Below, in pieces: positions 21,788-28,878 of a stretch of 32,680 nucleotides of DNA. A program made the translations under genes and the position numbers. The notes under the pieces are model-generated. The model did not search any database, was not told where the DNA came from, and worked only from the letters and a program-made list of their open reading frames with translations. Source of the stretch: a virus; the IMG/VR virus record IMGVR_UViG_3300021511_000023, positions 1 to 32,680 of that record, one strand, 5' to 3'. Each line of letters starts with the position of its first letter. Positions within the stretch are counted from its first letter, which is position 1.

Positions 21788-22957
21788 ATGACCGTAACCT
21801 TTACCAGAGCCACCAAAGAGCAAGCCAAGCTCCGCCTGGCCCTCATCGGGCCATCAGGCAGCGGCAAAACCTACACCGCCCTGCGTGTCGCCCAGGCCAT
21901 CGGCGGCCGCATCGCCCTCATCGACACCGAGCACGGCTCGGCCAGCAAATACGCCGACGAGTTCGCGTTCGACACCCTGCACCTGACCCAGTTCAGCCCC
22001 CAGACCTACGTGCAAGCTATCATCGCCGCGGCCCAGGCCCAGCCCCCCTACGACGTGCTCATCATTGACAGCCTCTCCCACGCCTGGATGGGCAAAGGTG
22101 GCGCGCTCCAGATGGTAGACCAGGCCGCCAAGCGCTACTCCAACAACCGCTTTGCCGCCTGGCGCGACGTCACCCCCCAGCACAACAAGCTCGTCGAGGC
22201 CCTGATCCGCTGCCCCTTCCACCTCATCGCCACCATGCGCACCAAGACCGCCTACGAAGTCCAGCGCGATGACAAGGGCAAAGTCAAGCCCGTCAAGATC
22301 GGCCTGGCCCCCATCCAGCGTGACGGCTTCGAGTACGAATTCGATGTGGTAGGCGATCTGGACCTGGAGCACAACCTCATCGTCTCCAAGACCCGCTGCC
22401 GGGCCCTGGACAACGCCATCATCGAGAAACCCGGCCCTGACCTGGCCGCCACCCTGCTAGAGTGGCTCACAGACGGCGCCACACCAAGCGCCCCAGCCCC
22501 CACCCCATCGCTACCCACCATTGAAACCGACCCCGCCGCCCGCGCCCGCTACGAGGCCCTCACCGGCGGCGACCACAACGGCGAGCTCGGGCGCGCCATG
22601 ACCGAGCCGCCACCCGCCAACAACGGTTCCCCCGTGCCTGCCATCCTGGCCAAGGTTCGCGGCTACGTCGCGGCCGCCCGCGACAAGCACAACGGCCGCG
22701 AGACCACCGAGCAGCAGCGCACCAACATCTACAAAAAGCTCACCCTGGACGTCGGCCTAGACGACGCCGCCCGCCACCGGCTGCAGGAGCAGATATGGGG
22801 CCGGGCCAGCTTGAAGGAATGGACGTTCGGGGACGCCGCTGGTTTTTTCAAATGGGCCAGTGATAAGGCCTTCGCCGCCGAGGTGGTGGCCGTGCTCAGC
22901 GCGGCTGGCAACGACCCGGAACCCCCGGACAAGAACAAGGACGAGTTACCACACTAA
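21788..22957 (+). CDS. Sak4-like RecA-fold ATPase (AAA_24 type)
   Basis: The protein has 389 aa from an ATG after AAGAGGAGGGTAACACC. The N-terminal ATPase has Walker A GPSGSGKT (21-28), a conserved RIALIDTEHGSASKYAD segment and Walker B YDVLIIDSLSHAW (88-100), then FHLIATMRTKTAYE and GFEYEFDVVGDLD, all usual in phage AAA_24/Sak4-type proteins. Residues 230-300 are a Pro/Ala-rich linker and 300-389 a helical C-terminal domain. Sak4-type proteins are single-strand DNA-dependent ATPases that aid annealing and recombination in phages, usually with an SSB. No SSB gene is visible here, so a host SSB may serve. Confidence 0.8.
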   Translation: MTVTFTRATKEQAKLRLALIGPSGSGKTYTALRVAQAIGGRIALIDTEHGSASKYADEFAFDTLHLTQFSPQTYVQAIIAAAQAQPPYDVLIIDSLSHAWMGKGGALQMVDQAAKRYSNNRFAAWRDVTPQHNKLVEALIRCPFHLIATMRTKTAYEVQRDDKGKVKPVKIGLAPIQRDGFEYEFDVVGDLDLEHNLIVSKTRCRALDNAIIEKPGPDLAATLLEWLTDGATPSAPAPTPSLPTIETDPAARARYEALTGGDHNGELGRAMTEPPPANNGSPVPAILAKVRGYVAAARDKHNGRETTEQQRTNIYKKLTLDVGLDDAARHRLQEQIWGRASLKEWTFGDAAGFFKWASDKAFAAEVVAVLSAAGNDPEPPDKNKDELPH

Positions 22958-22972
22958 ACCCGGAGGTGGCCC

Positions 22973-23380
22973 ATGCTAGAACTCATCGGCTACGAATACG
23001 ACGCCAATCGTTTCCTGGTCATCGACACCACCGCCCCAGGCGGCGCGCGCGCCGCCTGGGTGAAACTGCACGGGCTGTGCTCCCTCTGCGGTGATGTGGC
23101 CACTACCCCCTGCGAGCATATCCAGTGCGTCCGCGGCCATCTAGCCAGCACGAACAACGGTGCTCCTGAACTGGTGTGGCGCGGCGCGAACTATGACGCT
23201 TTCGGTGGCGACGTCTACGCCCGCAAACGCCACCGCAACGGCTGGATTGTCAACGCCGCCGGCTATGCCCAAAAAGCCACTGGTCCGCAGGCCAACCCGC
23301 GCGCCGGCCGGCGCAGCCTTTACGGCGGCAACGGCCGGCACTGCCATGCCGCAACTGCCCACCGGCCCCTGGGCGTGTGA
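22973..23380 (+). CDS. Hypothetical zinc-finger-like protein
   Basis: The protein has 135 aa from an ATG after CCGGAGGTGGCCC. The N-terminal half is beta-like (LIGYEYDANRFLVIDTTAPG); residues 35-55 contain CSLCGDVATTPCEHIQC, a Cys/His-rich knuckle that probably binds zinc. The C-terminal third is basic and Gly-rich. No family is recognised. Its position directly after the Sak4-like gene hints at a DNA metabolism role. Confidence 0.55.
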   Translation: MLELIGYEYDANRFLVIDTTAPGGARAAWVKLHGLCSLCGDVATTPCEHIQCVRGHLASTNNGAPELVWRGANYDAFGGDVYARKRHRNGWIVNAAGYAQKATGPQANPRAGRRSLYGGNGRHCHAATAHRPLGV

Positions 23381-23475
23381 GAGGAGGTGATGTCCAAGTG
23401 AAATAGAACCCCTCACGAGAAACGTAACCCCATCGGCCCCGCCGGCCCTCACCAGCGGGGCCACCCGGAGAAACT

Positions 23476-23628
23476 ATGATGAACCCCTACATCGCGTTCG
23501 ACATCGAGATCAGCAAGGAAATCCCACCCGGCGACACCAACCGTCCGGCCCGCCAGAGCCCTTATCGAACTGACCCGCGCCACCGAGCAGGCGCGGGCCC
23601 TACTAGACCATCTGGAGACCACACATGA
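23476..23628 (+). pseudogene. Remnant of a DEDD-type 3'-5' exonuclease gene
   Basis: An ATG at 23476 gives 50 aa. Residues 2-20 (MNPYIAFDIEISKEIPPGD) match the beginning of predicted PolB-like 3'-5' exonucleases, including the FDIE metal-binding motif. After that the frame turns to Arg/Pro-rich nonsense, while the +1 frame from 23543 encodes a sensible helix (RALIELTRATEQARALLDHLE). This looks like an internal deletion joining both gene ends out of frame. The stop overlaps the initiator start (ATGA), so the remnant may still be translated to couple the next gene. The exonuclease origin is inferred from a short motif. Confidence 0.5.
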
Positions 23629-24629
23629 GCATCAAGGTGATGAATCGCGTTTGGGAGCAGTCAACGCAACAGGACGGCACCCTGCGCCTGCTCCTCCTGG
23701 CCCTGGCTGATCACGCCTCCGATGACGGCGTATGCTGGCCCGGCATTGACCGCCTGGCCCGCAAGATAGCCAAAACCCGCCGCCATACTCGGCGGCTCCT
23801 CAGCAACCTGGAAGAGAGCGGGGAGCTGTTCATCAACCGCCAATGGGGACGTGGCCACACCAACCTGTACCTCATCACCATTGGGCAGAACGCTGACGAA
23901 ATCAAGCCCACCCTGATGCGCCGCTTCGAGATAGAGGTTAAGGCAGCGTGCCAGTTGGCGCATGAACTGGTAGCAAAACGGGACGCCCACGCCCCCTTTC
24001 TAGCCGAAAAAGAGGACACCTGCGACACCTTTTCAGGCGAAAAAGAGGACGCCCACGCCCCCGTTTCACCACCCGTAAAAGAGGACATGGGCGTCCGAAA
24101 AGGGGACACCCAGGGCAAAAAGGGGACACCGGCGTCCGTAAAAGAGGACATAGCTATGTCCCCCGAACCCAAGGAACCATCATTAAACCATCAGGAACCA
24201 TCAGGGGGGGCTGCCGCCCTAGAGACCGAGCCAACCCCACCAGTTGAGGAAAAGCAACCTCGCCAACCTCGCCAACCTCGCCAACGCCGCCAACGCCGCC
24301 GGAGCAAGACACCGCCCCCCCCAGCCGCCCAGGTGTATCGTAGCGTGGCTCACTTGTACCCGGCCAAATCCTGGTATGCCACTTTGGACCAAGTCATCGG
24401 GTGCGAACAGGTCGATTTGGACTTCTGGCGCGAGGTGGTGCACGCCTACATCGGCCTCGGCTGGAATAAGCGCAACGTCAAAACCATGCTCGAGTACTAC
24501 CAGCGGCGTGAGATCCCGGTATTACGGTCCCAACGCAACAACAGCTGGAGGCAGCCCCAGGGCAACGAACCGGCCGGATTCGCGGCTATCAGAGAGTTAG
24601 CTATCGAGGAGGGTTGGGGCGATGGCTGA
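23625..24629 (+). CDS. Winged-helix replication initiator (lambda O / HTH_36 type)
   Basis: The protein has 334 aa. Residues 18-80 are a winged helix (RLLLLALADHASDDGVCWPGIDRLARKI, then RRHTRRLLSNLEESGELFI), the DNA-binding domain found in lambda O-like and DnaD-like phage initiators. Residues 115-190 are low-complexity repeats (EKEDT, EKEDA, VKEDM, RKGDT, VKEDI) that mirror DNA repeats in the gene. A basic Pro/Gln/Arg stretch (about 205-225) leads to a C-terminal domain (AHLYPAKSWYATLDQVIG, then VHAYIGLGWNKRNVKTMLEYY) that may contact the helicase or its loader. The helicase-loader-like gene follows with an 8-base overlap. It is expected to open the origin located within its own coding sequence. 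Confidence 0.75.
   Translation: MSIKVMNRVWEQSTQQDGTLRLLLLALADHASDDGVCWPGIDRLARKIAKTRRHTRRLLSNLEESGELFINRQWGRGHTNLYLITIGQNADEIKPTLMRRFEIEVKAACQLAHELVAKRDAHAPFLAEKEDTCDTFSGEKEDAHAPVSPPVKEDMGVRKGDTQGKKGTPASVKEDIAMSPEPKEPSLNHQEPSGGAAALETEPTPPVEEKQPRQPRQPRQRRQRRRSKTPPPPAAQVYRSVAHLYPAKSWYATLDQVIGCEQVDLDFWREVVHAYIGLGWNKRNVKTMLEYYQRREIPVLRSQRNNSWRQPQGNEPAGFAAIRELAIEEGWGDG
23975..24161 (+). other. Iteron array, candidate replication origin inside the initiator gene
   Basis: Seven direct repeats of the core AAAAGAGGACA (variants AAAACGGGACG and AAAAGGGGACA) begin at 23975, 24008, 24041, 24077, 24098, 24118 and 24140. Spacings are 33, 33, 36, 21, 20 and 22 bp, close to whole helical turns. The last repeat runs into the perfect 16-bp palindrome GGACATAGCTATGTCC at 24146-24161. 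Several copies are followed by GGCGTCC or its inverse GGACGCC. Lambda and related phages carry iterons for O protein in the same position within the O gene. A locally less GC-rich stretch follows (about 24170-24205). Confidence 0.7.
24257..24300 (+). repeat. Tandem short repeat in the initiator gene
   Basis: Nine-base units based on CAACCTCGC, then CAACGCCGC, repeat about five times and encode a basic QPR/QRR tract. This may be a slippage-prone linker or an additional part of the origin region. Confidence 0.7.
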
Positions 24630-25164
24630 ACTGCGTCAAGTCACAGAAATTCTAACCATGCTGGCGGCAGCGTATCCCCGCTTCACACTGCAAAAAGAGA
24701 CCATCCGAGTATATGCCCTCCTATTGGAGGACATACCCATCGCAGCTCTCAGGGCCGCGGCGTTGGAAATAGCCGCCACCTCGAAATGGTTCCCGACTGC
24801 CTCTGAGCTGCGTCAGACCGCCTTCGACCTCCAAACCGGCGTCCCCACGGCCGAGACCGCCGCCGCCGAGGTCTGGCAGGCCATCCAGCGGGTGGGCCAC
24901 ATGTACCGGCCCGAGTTCTCCCATCCCAACGTCGAGGCCACAGTCGAGGCCATCGGCGGCTGGCGGATGCTCTGTCTATCTGGGAATCCCGTCGCCGACC
25001 GCGCTCGTTTCCTGGGCTGCTATCGTAACATCGCCCGGCAACACCGCCGCGACGAGCGAATGCTGCCCACAGTCCGGGCAATGGTACAGGGCCTGGCAGA
25101 TCGGTTACAGGTAGCGCAAATAGAGGAGAGGACGCAGTGGGGATCTGGAGGTAGACATGGCTAG
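24622..25164 (+). CDS. Replicative helicase loader-like protein (G39P type)
   Basis: The protein has 180 aa, with its start overlapping the initiator stop by 8 bases. Residues 5-70 (EILTMLAAAYPRFTLQKETIRVYALLLEDIPIAALRAAALEIAATSKWFPTASELRQTA) match the helical N-terminal domain of G39P-like helicase loader/inhibitor proteins of phages such as SPP1, including the WFPTASELR element. The C-terminal part is helical and basic. G39P-type proteins bring DnaB-type helicase to the initiator at the origin. No phage helicase is encoded, so the host enzyme is the likely partner. Confidence 0.75.
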   Translation: MAELRQVTEILTMLAAAYPRFTLQKETIRVYALLLEDIPIAALRAAALEIAATSKWFPTASELRQTAFDLQTGVPTAETAAAEVWQAIQRVGHMYRPEFSHPNVEATVEAIGGWRMLCLSGNPVADRARFLGCYRNIARQHRRDERMLPTVRAMVQGLADRLQVAQIEERTQWGSGGRHG

Positions 25165-25372
25165 TCAGCAGGACTTCCTTCGCCTACTGCGAGATTTCAA
25201 TTACGCCATCACCCGCCAGGACTGGCAACAGGCGGCCGCAGACTGCGCGCGGTACTGGCAGCAGTTGACGCCGCGCCAGCAGGACGCCGTGGCGAGCAAG
25301 GACCGCCTGGCGGCCGTGTGGCGCGCGGCCTGGGAAGCGGCACAAGCGGGAGAGAAGAAAGATGCCCTTTGA
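25157..25372 (+). CDS. Small helical hypothetical protein
   Basis: The ATG at 25157 follows TCTGGAGGTAGAC and gives 71 aa, overlapping both neighbours slightly. It is helical, with aromatic residues spaced along it (DFLRLLRDFNYAITRQDWQQAAADCARYWQQLTPRQQDAVASKDRLAAVWRAAWEAAQ). It is not recognised. Tight coupling to the helicase-loader and HNH genes places it in the replication cluster. Confidence 0.6.
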   Translation: MASQQDFLRLLRDFNYAITRQDWQQAAADCARYWQQLTPRQQDAVASKDRLAAVWRAAWEAAQAGEKKDAL

Positions 25373-25697
25373 CCGCAGCCGTTATCCCGCTGACTGGGAA
25401 GCAATCTCCCACCACATCCGCTTCACCCGCGCTGGTGGCCGCTGTGAGGGCTCCCCAGTATACCCGGATTGCCGCGCCACGCACGGCCAGCCGCATCCGG
25501 TCACCGGCAGCCGCGTCGTGCTCACCGTGGCCCACCTGGACCACGACACCACCAACAACGCCCCGTCCAACTTACGCGCGATGTGCCAACGTTGTCATCT
25601 CACCTACGACGCCAAGTACCACGTGGCCAACGCTGCCAGAACGCGGCGACGCAAGCGGATAGAGGCCGGACAGATGGAATTGACTTTGCACGTGTAA
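25362..25697 (+). CDS. HNH endonuclease-like protein
   Basis: The protein has 111 aa. Residues 54-80 carry an HNH core (LTVAHLDHDTTNNAPSNLRAMCQRCHLTYD), with His58/His61, Asn70 and a zinc knuckle from CQRC (75-78) together with Cys28 and Cys37. Free-standing HNH proteins of this size in phages may assist packaging or act as homing or recombination nucleases. Here it lies in the replication block rather than by terminase. The stop codon is embedded in the second CACGTG palindrome. Confidence 0.75.
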   Translation: MPFDRSRYPADWEAISHHIRFTRAGGRCEGSPVYPDCRATHGQPHPVTGSRVVLTVAHLDHDTTNNAPSNLRAMCQRCHLTYDAKYHVANAARTRRRKRIEAGQMELTLHV

Positions 25698-25702
25698 AGT
25701 CA
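25681..25702. promoter_or_regulatory. CACGTG-centred palindrome, copy 2
   Basis: A 22-bp inverted repeat with one G-T position (TGACTTT, then GCACGTGT, then AAAGTCA) spans the HNH stop codon. It matches copies 1 and 3 in the TTT-x-CACGTG-x-AAA core. As RNA it can form a 9-bp stem with an ACGU loop; as DNA it looks like an operator. Confidence 0.6.
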
Positions 25703-25721
25703 CACCAACAACTTCACCCAC

Positions 25722-25789
25722 CCCATCGTAGCCGAGCGGAGCGATGGGCCGTAGATAGTGCGAACGGCCCCCGTATCCCTTGCGGGGGC
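25722..25789 (+). terminator. Two tandem hairpins between HNH and membrane-HTH genes
   Basis: CCCATCG (25722-25728) pairs with CGATGGG (25742-25748), and GCCCCCG (25767-25773) with CGGGGGC (25783-25789). Both are perfect 7-bp stems. There is no U-run, so Rho-independent termination would be weak. The 110-base gap therefore holds the palindrome and these two stems, and may separate the replication operon from the translocase cluster. Confidence 0.4.
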
Positions 25790-25807
25790 TTGGTAATTGG
25801 AGGAACC

Positions 25808-26518
25808 GTGAAAGAGCGCCTTGACGCCATCGAACGCACCGCCGTCAATCTGGTGGCTCGCCTGGCCCCCTGGTGCGCGCCCATCCCCACCGCCTACCTG
25901 GTAGGCCGCGCTACCGTGGAGCACCTGCGCTGGCCCTGGCTCGTGGGGGCCATTGCGGCCGTTGTCGTGGAAAGCCTCGGCCTGGCCACCACGGCCACGG
26001 CTCTGGAGTTGCGCGAGTACAACAAGGAAAAGCGCAAGAGCGACCCGGTAGCGCCTTGGCGTCTAGCTGCGTTTCTCGTCGGGTTGTACATCATCGTGGG
26101 CATCGGTCTGACGGTGTTGCTGGACATCGTGCCGGCCCTGTCCAGCTACGCGCCAGCCGTCTTTCCGCTCCTCGGTCTGGCCGGCATGACAGTGTTGGCT
26201 CTCCGAGCCGACCACGCCCGGCGGCTCGCGGGCGTGACCGCAGACAAGGCGGACCGTCGCCGGCAACGAGCGGCTCGCCGGAAGGCAACAGCCGCGGCGG
26301 CCCGCACGGTGAAGCCGGACGCCCGCGAGCAACCGCCCGCAGAGCCGGACGACAACGGCCACCAGCCGCTGACCTATGCCGAGTTCGTCCGGCTGCACCC
26401 GGATACAACGGACATGACCGGCAAGCAGGTAGCTGAACTAGCGGGCGTCCACGAACGTACCGGCCGGTCTTGGCTACAGCGCCGCCGGCTCGAGTTGGAG
26501 ACTCCCCATGAGGAATGA
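25808..26518 (+). CDS. Membrane protein with C-terminal helix-turn-helix domain
   Basis: A GTG at 25808 follows TTGGAGGAACC and gives 236 aa. Three membrane helices lie at about residues 43-66, 84-107 and 112-134. A very basic linker follows (140-165, DKADRRRQRAARRKATAAAAR), then a cytoplasmic domain (187-230) with GKQVAELAGVHERTGRSWLQRRR, which reads as a helix-turn-helix. The architecture is like DUF2637/SpdB-type proteins that accompany FtsK-like transfer ATPases on actinobacterial plasmids and integrative elements. Here too an FtsK-like gene follows. It could tether DNA or the translocase to the membrane. Confidence 0.6.
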   Translation: MKERLDAIERTAVNLVARLAPWCAPIPTAYLVGRATVEHLRWPWLVGAIAAVVVESLGLATTATALELREYNKEKRKSDPVAPWRLAAFLVGLYIIVGIGLTVLLDIVPALSSYAPAVFPLLGLAGMTVLALRADHARRLAGVTADKADRRRQRAARRKATAAAARTVKPDAREQPPAEPDDNGHQPLTYAEFVRLHPDTTDMTGKQVAELAGVHERTGRSWLQRRRLELETPHEE

Positions 26519-26624
26519 CAGCCACTACCTCACCCCCCGCGAGGCGATGGCCACGCAGCAAACGCAAGGCCCCCCGGTGGCGACACCTGGAGACTTTGTC
26601 ATTTTCGAGGAGGTGACCAGATGA
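26508..26624 (+). CDS. Short ORF coupled to both membrane-HTH and translocase genes
   Basis: An ATG at 26508 lies inside the end of the previous gene, and its stop overlaps the translocase start (ATGA), giving 38 aa (MRNDSHYLTPREAMATQQ, then GPPVATPGDFVIFEEVTR). No ribosome site of its own is strong. The double overlap is typical of a translated coupling peptide. Its function is unknown. Confidence 0.45.
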   Translation: MRNDSHYLTPREAMATQQTQGPPVATPGDFVIFEEVTR

Positions 26625-27955
26625 CAGACAAGGCGGCTTTACTCAACGACTTTGCAACCCGCGTCGTCAAGGCGGCCTCGGGCGGCCTGCTCGACAAGCG
26701 GCCCATCGAGATCCGCCAGGTGCGCACGGTGGCCGGGCCTCGGGCCGGGGCCCTGCAGGTGGACGCCGGCCTGGACGCCGGGCGGCTCTTGCGCGTGCTA
26801 TCGCGCGACGACTGCGCGCTCCTGCGTCAATTCGTGCCCTGGAACTTTGCGGGCCACCCGGCCGCGTTCATGGCCGGCCGGTGGGTGCGCGTGGAGGCCG
26901 GGTGGTCCCCAGAACTGGCCGAGAGCGACATCCCCCTCCGCGCGCTGGGGCCCTATCCCCACGGCGGCGGCCGGTGGGTGTTGGGCAAGAACGAACACGG
27001 CCGCACGGTGGCGGCGGGCCTGAACCTGGACCGCACCCCCCACTGGCTGGTGAGCGGGGCCACCGGCGCGGGCAAGACCGTGGCCCTGCGCTCCGCCGTG
27101 TGCCAACTGGCAGCCGACCCGCACAACCGCCTGGTGGTGGTGGACGGCAAGCGGGGGGCCAGCTTTCGGGGCCTGGCCATGGCCGGCATGGTGGGGCCCG
27201 TGGCCACGCGGCCCGATGACTGGCGCGCGGCCCTGGTGTGGGCGGCCTCGGCGATGCGGACGCGCTATGATGACCCCGGCGGGCCGGGCCGTCTGGTCGT
27301 CGTCGTCGATGAGGTGCAGGAGGTCATTTTAGCGGACCCGGCGGCGGCGGAGGCGGTGCGGCGGCTGGTGGTGCTGGGCCGTGATGCGGCCGTTCACTGC
27401 CTGCTGGCGACCCAACACCCCATTGTCAAGGCCCTGGGCGGCCCCACCGTGACGCGCAACCTGGTCGGGCGGCTGGCCTTGCGGGTGGCGGACTATGACG
27501 CTTCCAGGGTGGCCGTGGGCGGCTCTACTCCCCGCGCGGATCATCTGCTGGGCCGGGGCGACGCCTACGCGGTGGCCCCCACCGCTTGCCAGCGCGTCCA
27601 GGTGGCCTACACTACCGCCGTCGACCTGGAGGGCGTGGCCGGGGCCCCGGAGTGGGACGCCTGGCCCGAGGTGGACGCGGCAGACCTGGGGACGGCCCCC
27701 AAAGGGCGCCCCAGCAAGTGGCCTGAGCCCCCGGAAGTGGGCGCGGCTATCGCGGCCGCAGCCGACGGGCAACGCGGCCGGCCGTGGCTACAGCAAGCAA
27801 TCGTGAGCCAGGGCTTGCCCCGGCCTGGGTGCGGCCGTACAGACCGGCTCTTGCACTTGGGGCGGGAGGTGGTGGGCTGGCTGGAAACCAACGAGTGGAT
27901 ACTCACGCATGATCAAGCGTGGGCAGAGCAAGGCGTGGTCTGTCAGTCTGCCTGA
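26621..27955 (+). CDS. FtsK/SpoIIIE-type DNA translocase
   Basis: The protein has 444 aa from an ATG after GAGGAGGTGACCAG. Residues 1-110 are an N-terminal domain of unknown type without membrane helices. The motor has Walker A SGATGAGKT (145-153), RLVVVDGKRG (170-179), Walker B RLVVVVDEVQEV (224-235), the sensor-like HCLLATQHP (259-267) and VGGSTPRADHLLGRGDAYA (299-317), all typical of FtsK-like ATPases. The C-terminal ~70 residues (RPWLQQAIVSQGLPRP, then TDRLLHLGREVVGWLE) could be a winged helix similar to a gamma domain. This class pumps double-stranded DNA as a hexamer. The membrane anchor may be supplied by the preceding gene. A role in phage DNA transfer, partition or segregation is inferred. 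Confidence 0.82.
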   Translation: MTDKAALLNDFATRVVKAASGGLLDKRPIEIRQVRTVAGPRAGALQVDAGLDAGRLLRVLSRDDCALLRQFVPWNFAGHPAAFMAGRWVRVEAGWSPELAESDIPLRALGPYPHGGGRWVLGKNEHGRTVAAGLNLDRTPHWLVSGATGAGKTVALRSAVCQLAADPHNRLVVVDGKRGASFRGLAMAGMVGPVATRPDDWRAALVWAASAMRTRYDDPGGPGRLVVVVDEVQEVILADPAAAEAVRRLVVLGRDAAVHCLLATQHPIVKALGGPTVTRNLVGRLALRVADYDASRVAVGGSTPRADHLLGRGDAYAVAPTACQRVQVAYTTAVDLEGVAGAPEWDAWPEVDAADLGTAPKGRPSKWPEPPEVGAAIAAAADGQRGRPWLQQAIVSQGLPRPGCGRTDRLLHLGREVVGWLETNEWILTHDQAWAEQGVVCQSA

Positions 27956-27963
27956 AACGGCGA

Positions 27964-27999
27964 CACGCCCCCTCCGGGACGCCCGGAGCGTGGTTTTTT
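27964..27999 (+). terminator. Intrinsic terminator after the translocase gene
   Basis: CTCCGGG (27972-27978), loop ACG and CCCGGAG (27982-27988) form a 7-bp stem, extended by an outer CACG/CGTG pairing, and six T at 27994-27999 follow. It starts shortly after the translocase stop. The genes downstream may therefore need another promoter or read-through. A TTGACT at 28011 has no convincing -10. Confidence 0.65.
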
Positions 28000-28058
28000 G
28001 GGGTGTGTGCTTGACTTTCGGACAGACAGACAGCGAACACAACGGAAGGGAGGTGGCG

Positions 28059-28373
28059 GTGTTAGAACTCTTGGGGTATTTCGACTGGATAAGCCCCCTG
28101 GTGGCCATGCTACAGACGATCAAGCACGGGCGCGGTCATGCGTTCTATGTGGGGCTGGACAGCGGGTGGACCGGGGCGCAATGCGACCGCATTCTCAAGG
28201 ACGCCGGGATCACGGTGTATGGGCGGTGCATCGCCAAAGGGGACGCATTTTTCCAGGTGCCCACGGCCCAGGCGGAGTGGGCGGAGTACCTACTGCTACG
28301 CGCTGGCGTGCCCCTCAAGTATCGGTTGTACAGCAAGCGGAACGCGCAATACCTGATAGGGGGAGTGGGATGA
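28059..28373 (+). CDS. Hypothetical protein of the translocase cluster
   Basis: A GTG at 28059 follows AAGGGAGGTGGCG and gives 104 aa. It is a compact alpha/beta protein (FDWISPLVAMLQTIKHGRGHAFYVG, then GAQCDRILKDAGITVYGRCI, then EWAEYLLLRAGVPLKYRLYSKRNAQYLIGG). The GWTGAQCDRILKDAGI segment is probably a helix-strand unit. It is not recognised. The stop overlaps the next start (ATGA), so it is coupled to the membrane protein that follows. Confidence 0.6.
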   Translation: MLELLGYFDWISPLVAMLQTIKHGRGHAFYVGLDSGWTGAQCDRILKDAGITVYGRCIAKGDAFFQVPTAQAEWAEYLLLRAGVPLKYRLYSKRNAQYLIGGVG

Positions 28374-28789
28374 ACACACACAAGGCGGCTGGCATTCGGC
28401 AACTGGTGGGCGTGGTGGTGGGCGTGGGCCTGCTGGCCTGCCTGGGCCTAGCCACCCTGGGCGGCGGCGCGTGGTGGCTAGTCCAGGAACACGTGGGCGC
28501 GGACGCGGCCCGACTGTGGGCGCTCCTGGCCACCGTGGGCTTGCCCGTGGTGCTGGCCGTCGGTTACTGGCTGGGCCGGGTGGAATCGCGCGGCCTGGTG
28601 GCCGGCCTGGACACGGGGATCGGCAAGGCGATGGACGCGGCCAGCAAGACCGCAAACCTGCGGGTGAACGTCTTGCGAGCGACCCAGCGACCAGTGCCCC
28701 CGGCCCCCCTGGATCCCCGCCAGGTGGTGATCATCCCGGCCCCGGCCCCAGCGATGGGTGGCGGCGACGACGTGCTACTACTGGAGTAG
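28370..28789 (+). CDS. Two-helix membrane protein of the translocase cluster
   Basis: The protein has 139 aa. Two membrane helices are evident, at about residues 11-38 (VGVVVGVGLLACLGLATLGGGAWWLV) and 46-67 (LWALLATVGLPVVLAVGYWLG), then a soluble tail with MDAASKTANLRVNVLRATQ and a Pro-rich end. Both the context and the topology suggest it belongs to a membrane complex with the neighbouring proteins. No family is recognised. Confidence 0.6.
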   Translation: MNTHKAAGIRQLVGVVVGVGLLACLGLATLGGGAWWLVQEHVGADAARLWALLATVGLPVVLAVGYWLGRVESRGLVAGLDTGIGKAMDAASKTANLRVNVLRATQRPVPPAPLDPRQVVIIPAPAPAMGGGDDVLLLE

Positions 28790-28804
28790 AAGGGAGGCGG
28801 AACT

Positions 28805-28840
28805 ATGAACCAAGCAGTACAAGGACTGTTCACGACGTGA
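28805..28840 (+). other. Eleven-codon ORF with ribosome site
   Basis: An ATG at 28805 follows GGGAGGCGGAACT and encodes MNQAVQGLFTT before a stop. A leader peptide or the remainder of a truncated gene is possible. The next full gene starts 39 bases later with its own ribosome site. Confidence 0.3.
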
Positions 28841-28878
28841 ACGGCCAGCAAGGGCAACCAAAACAAGGAGGGTTTATC

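Noticed and set aside
28011-28040. TTGACT as a promoter for the genes after the translocase
   Set aside because: No acceptable -10 hexamer is found 16-18 bases downstream.
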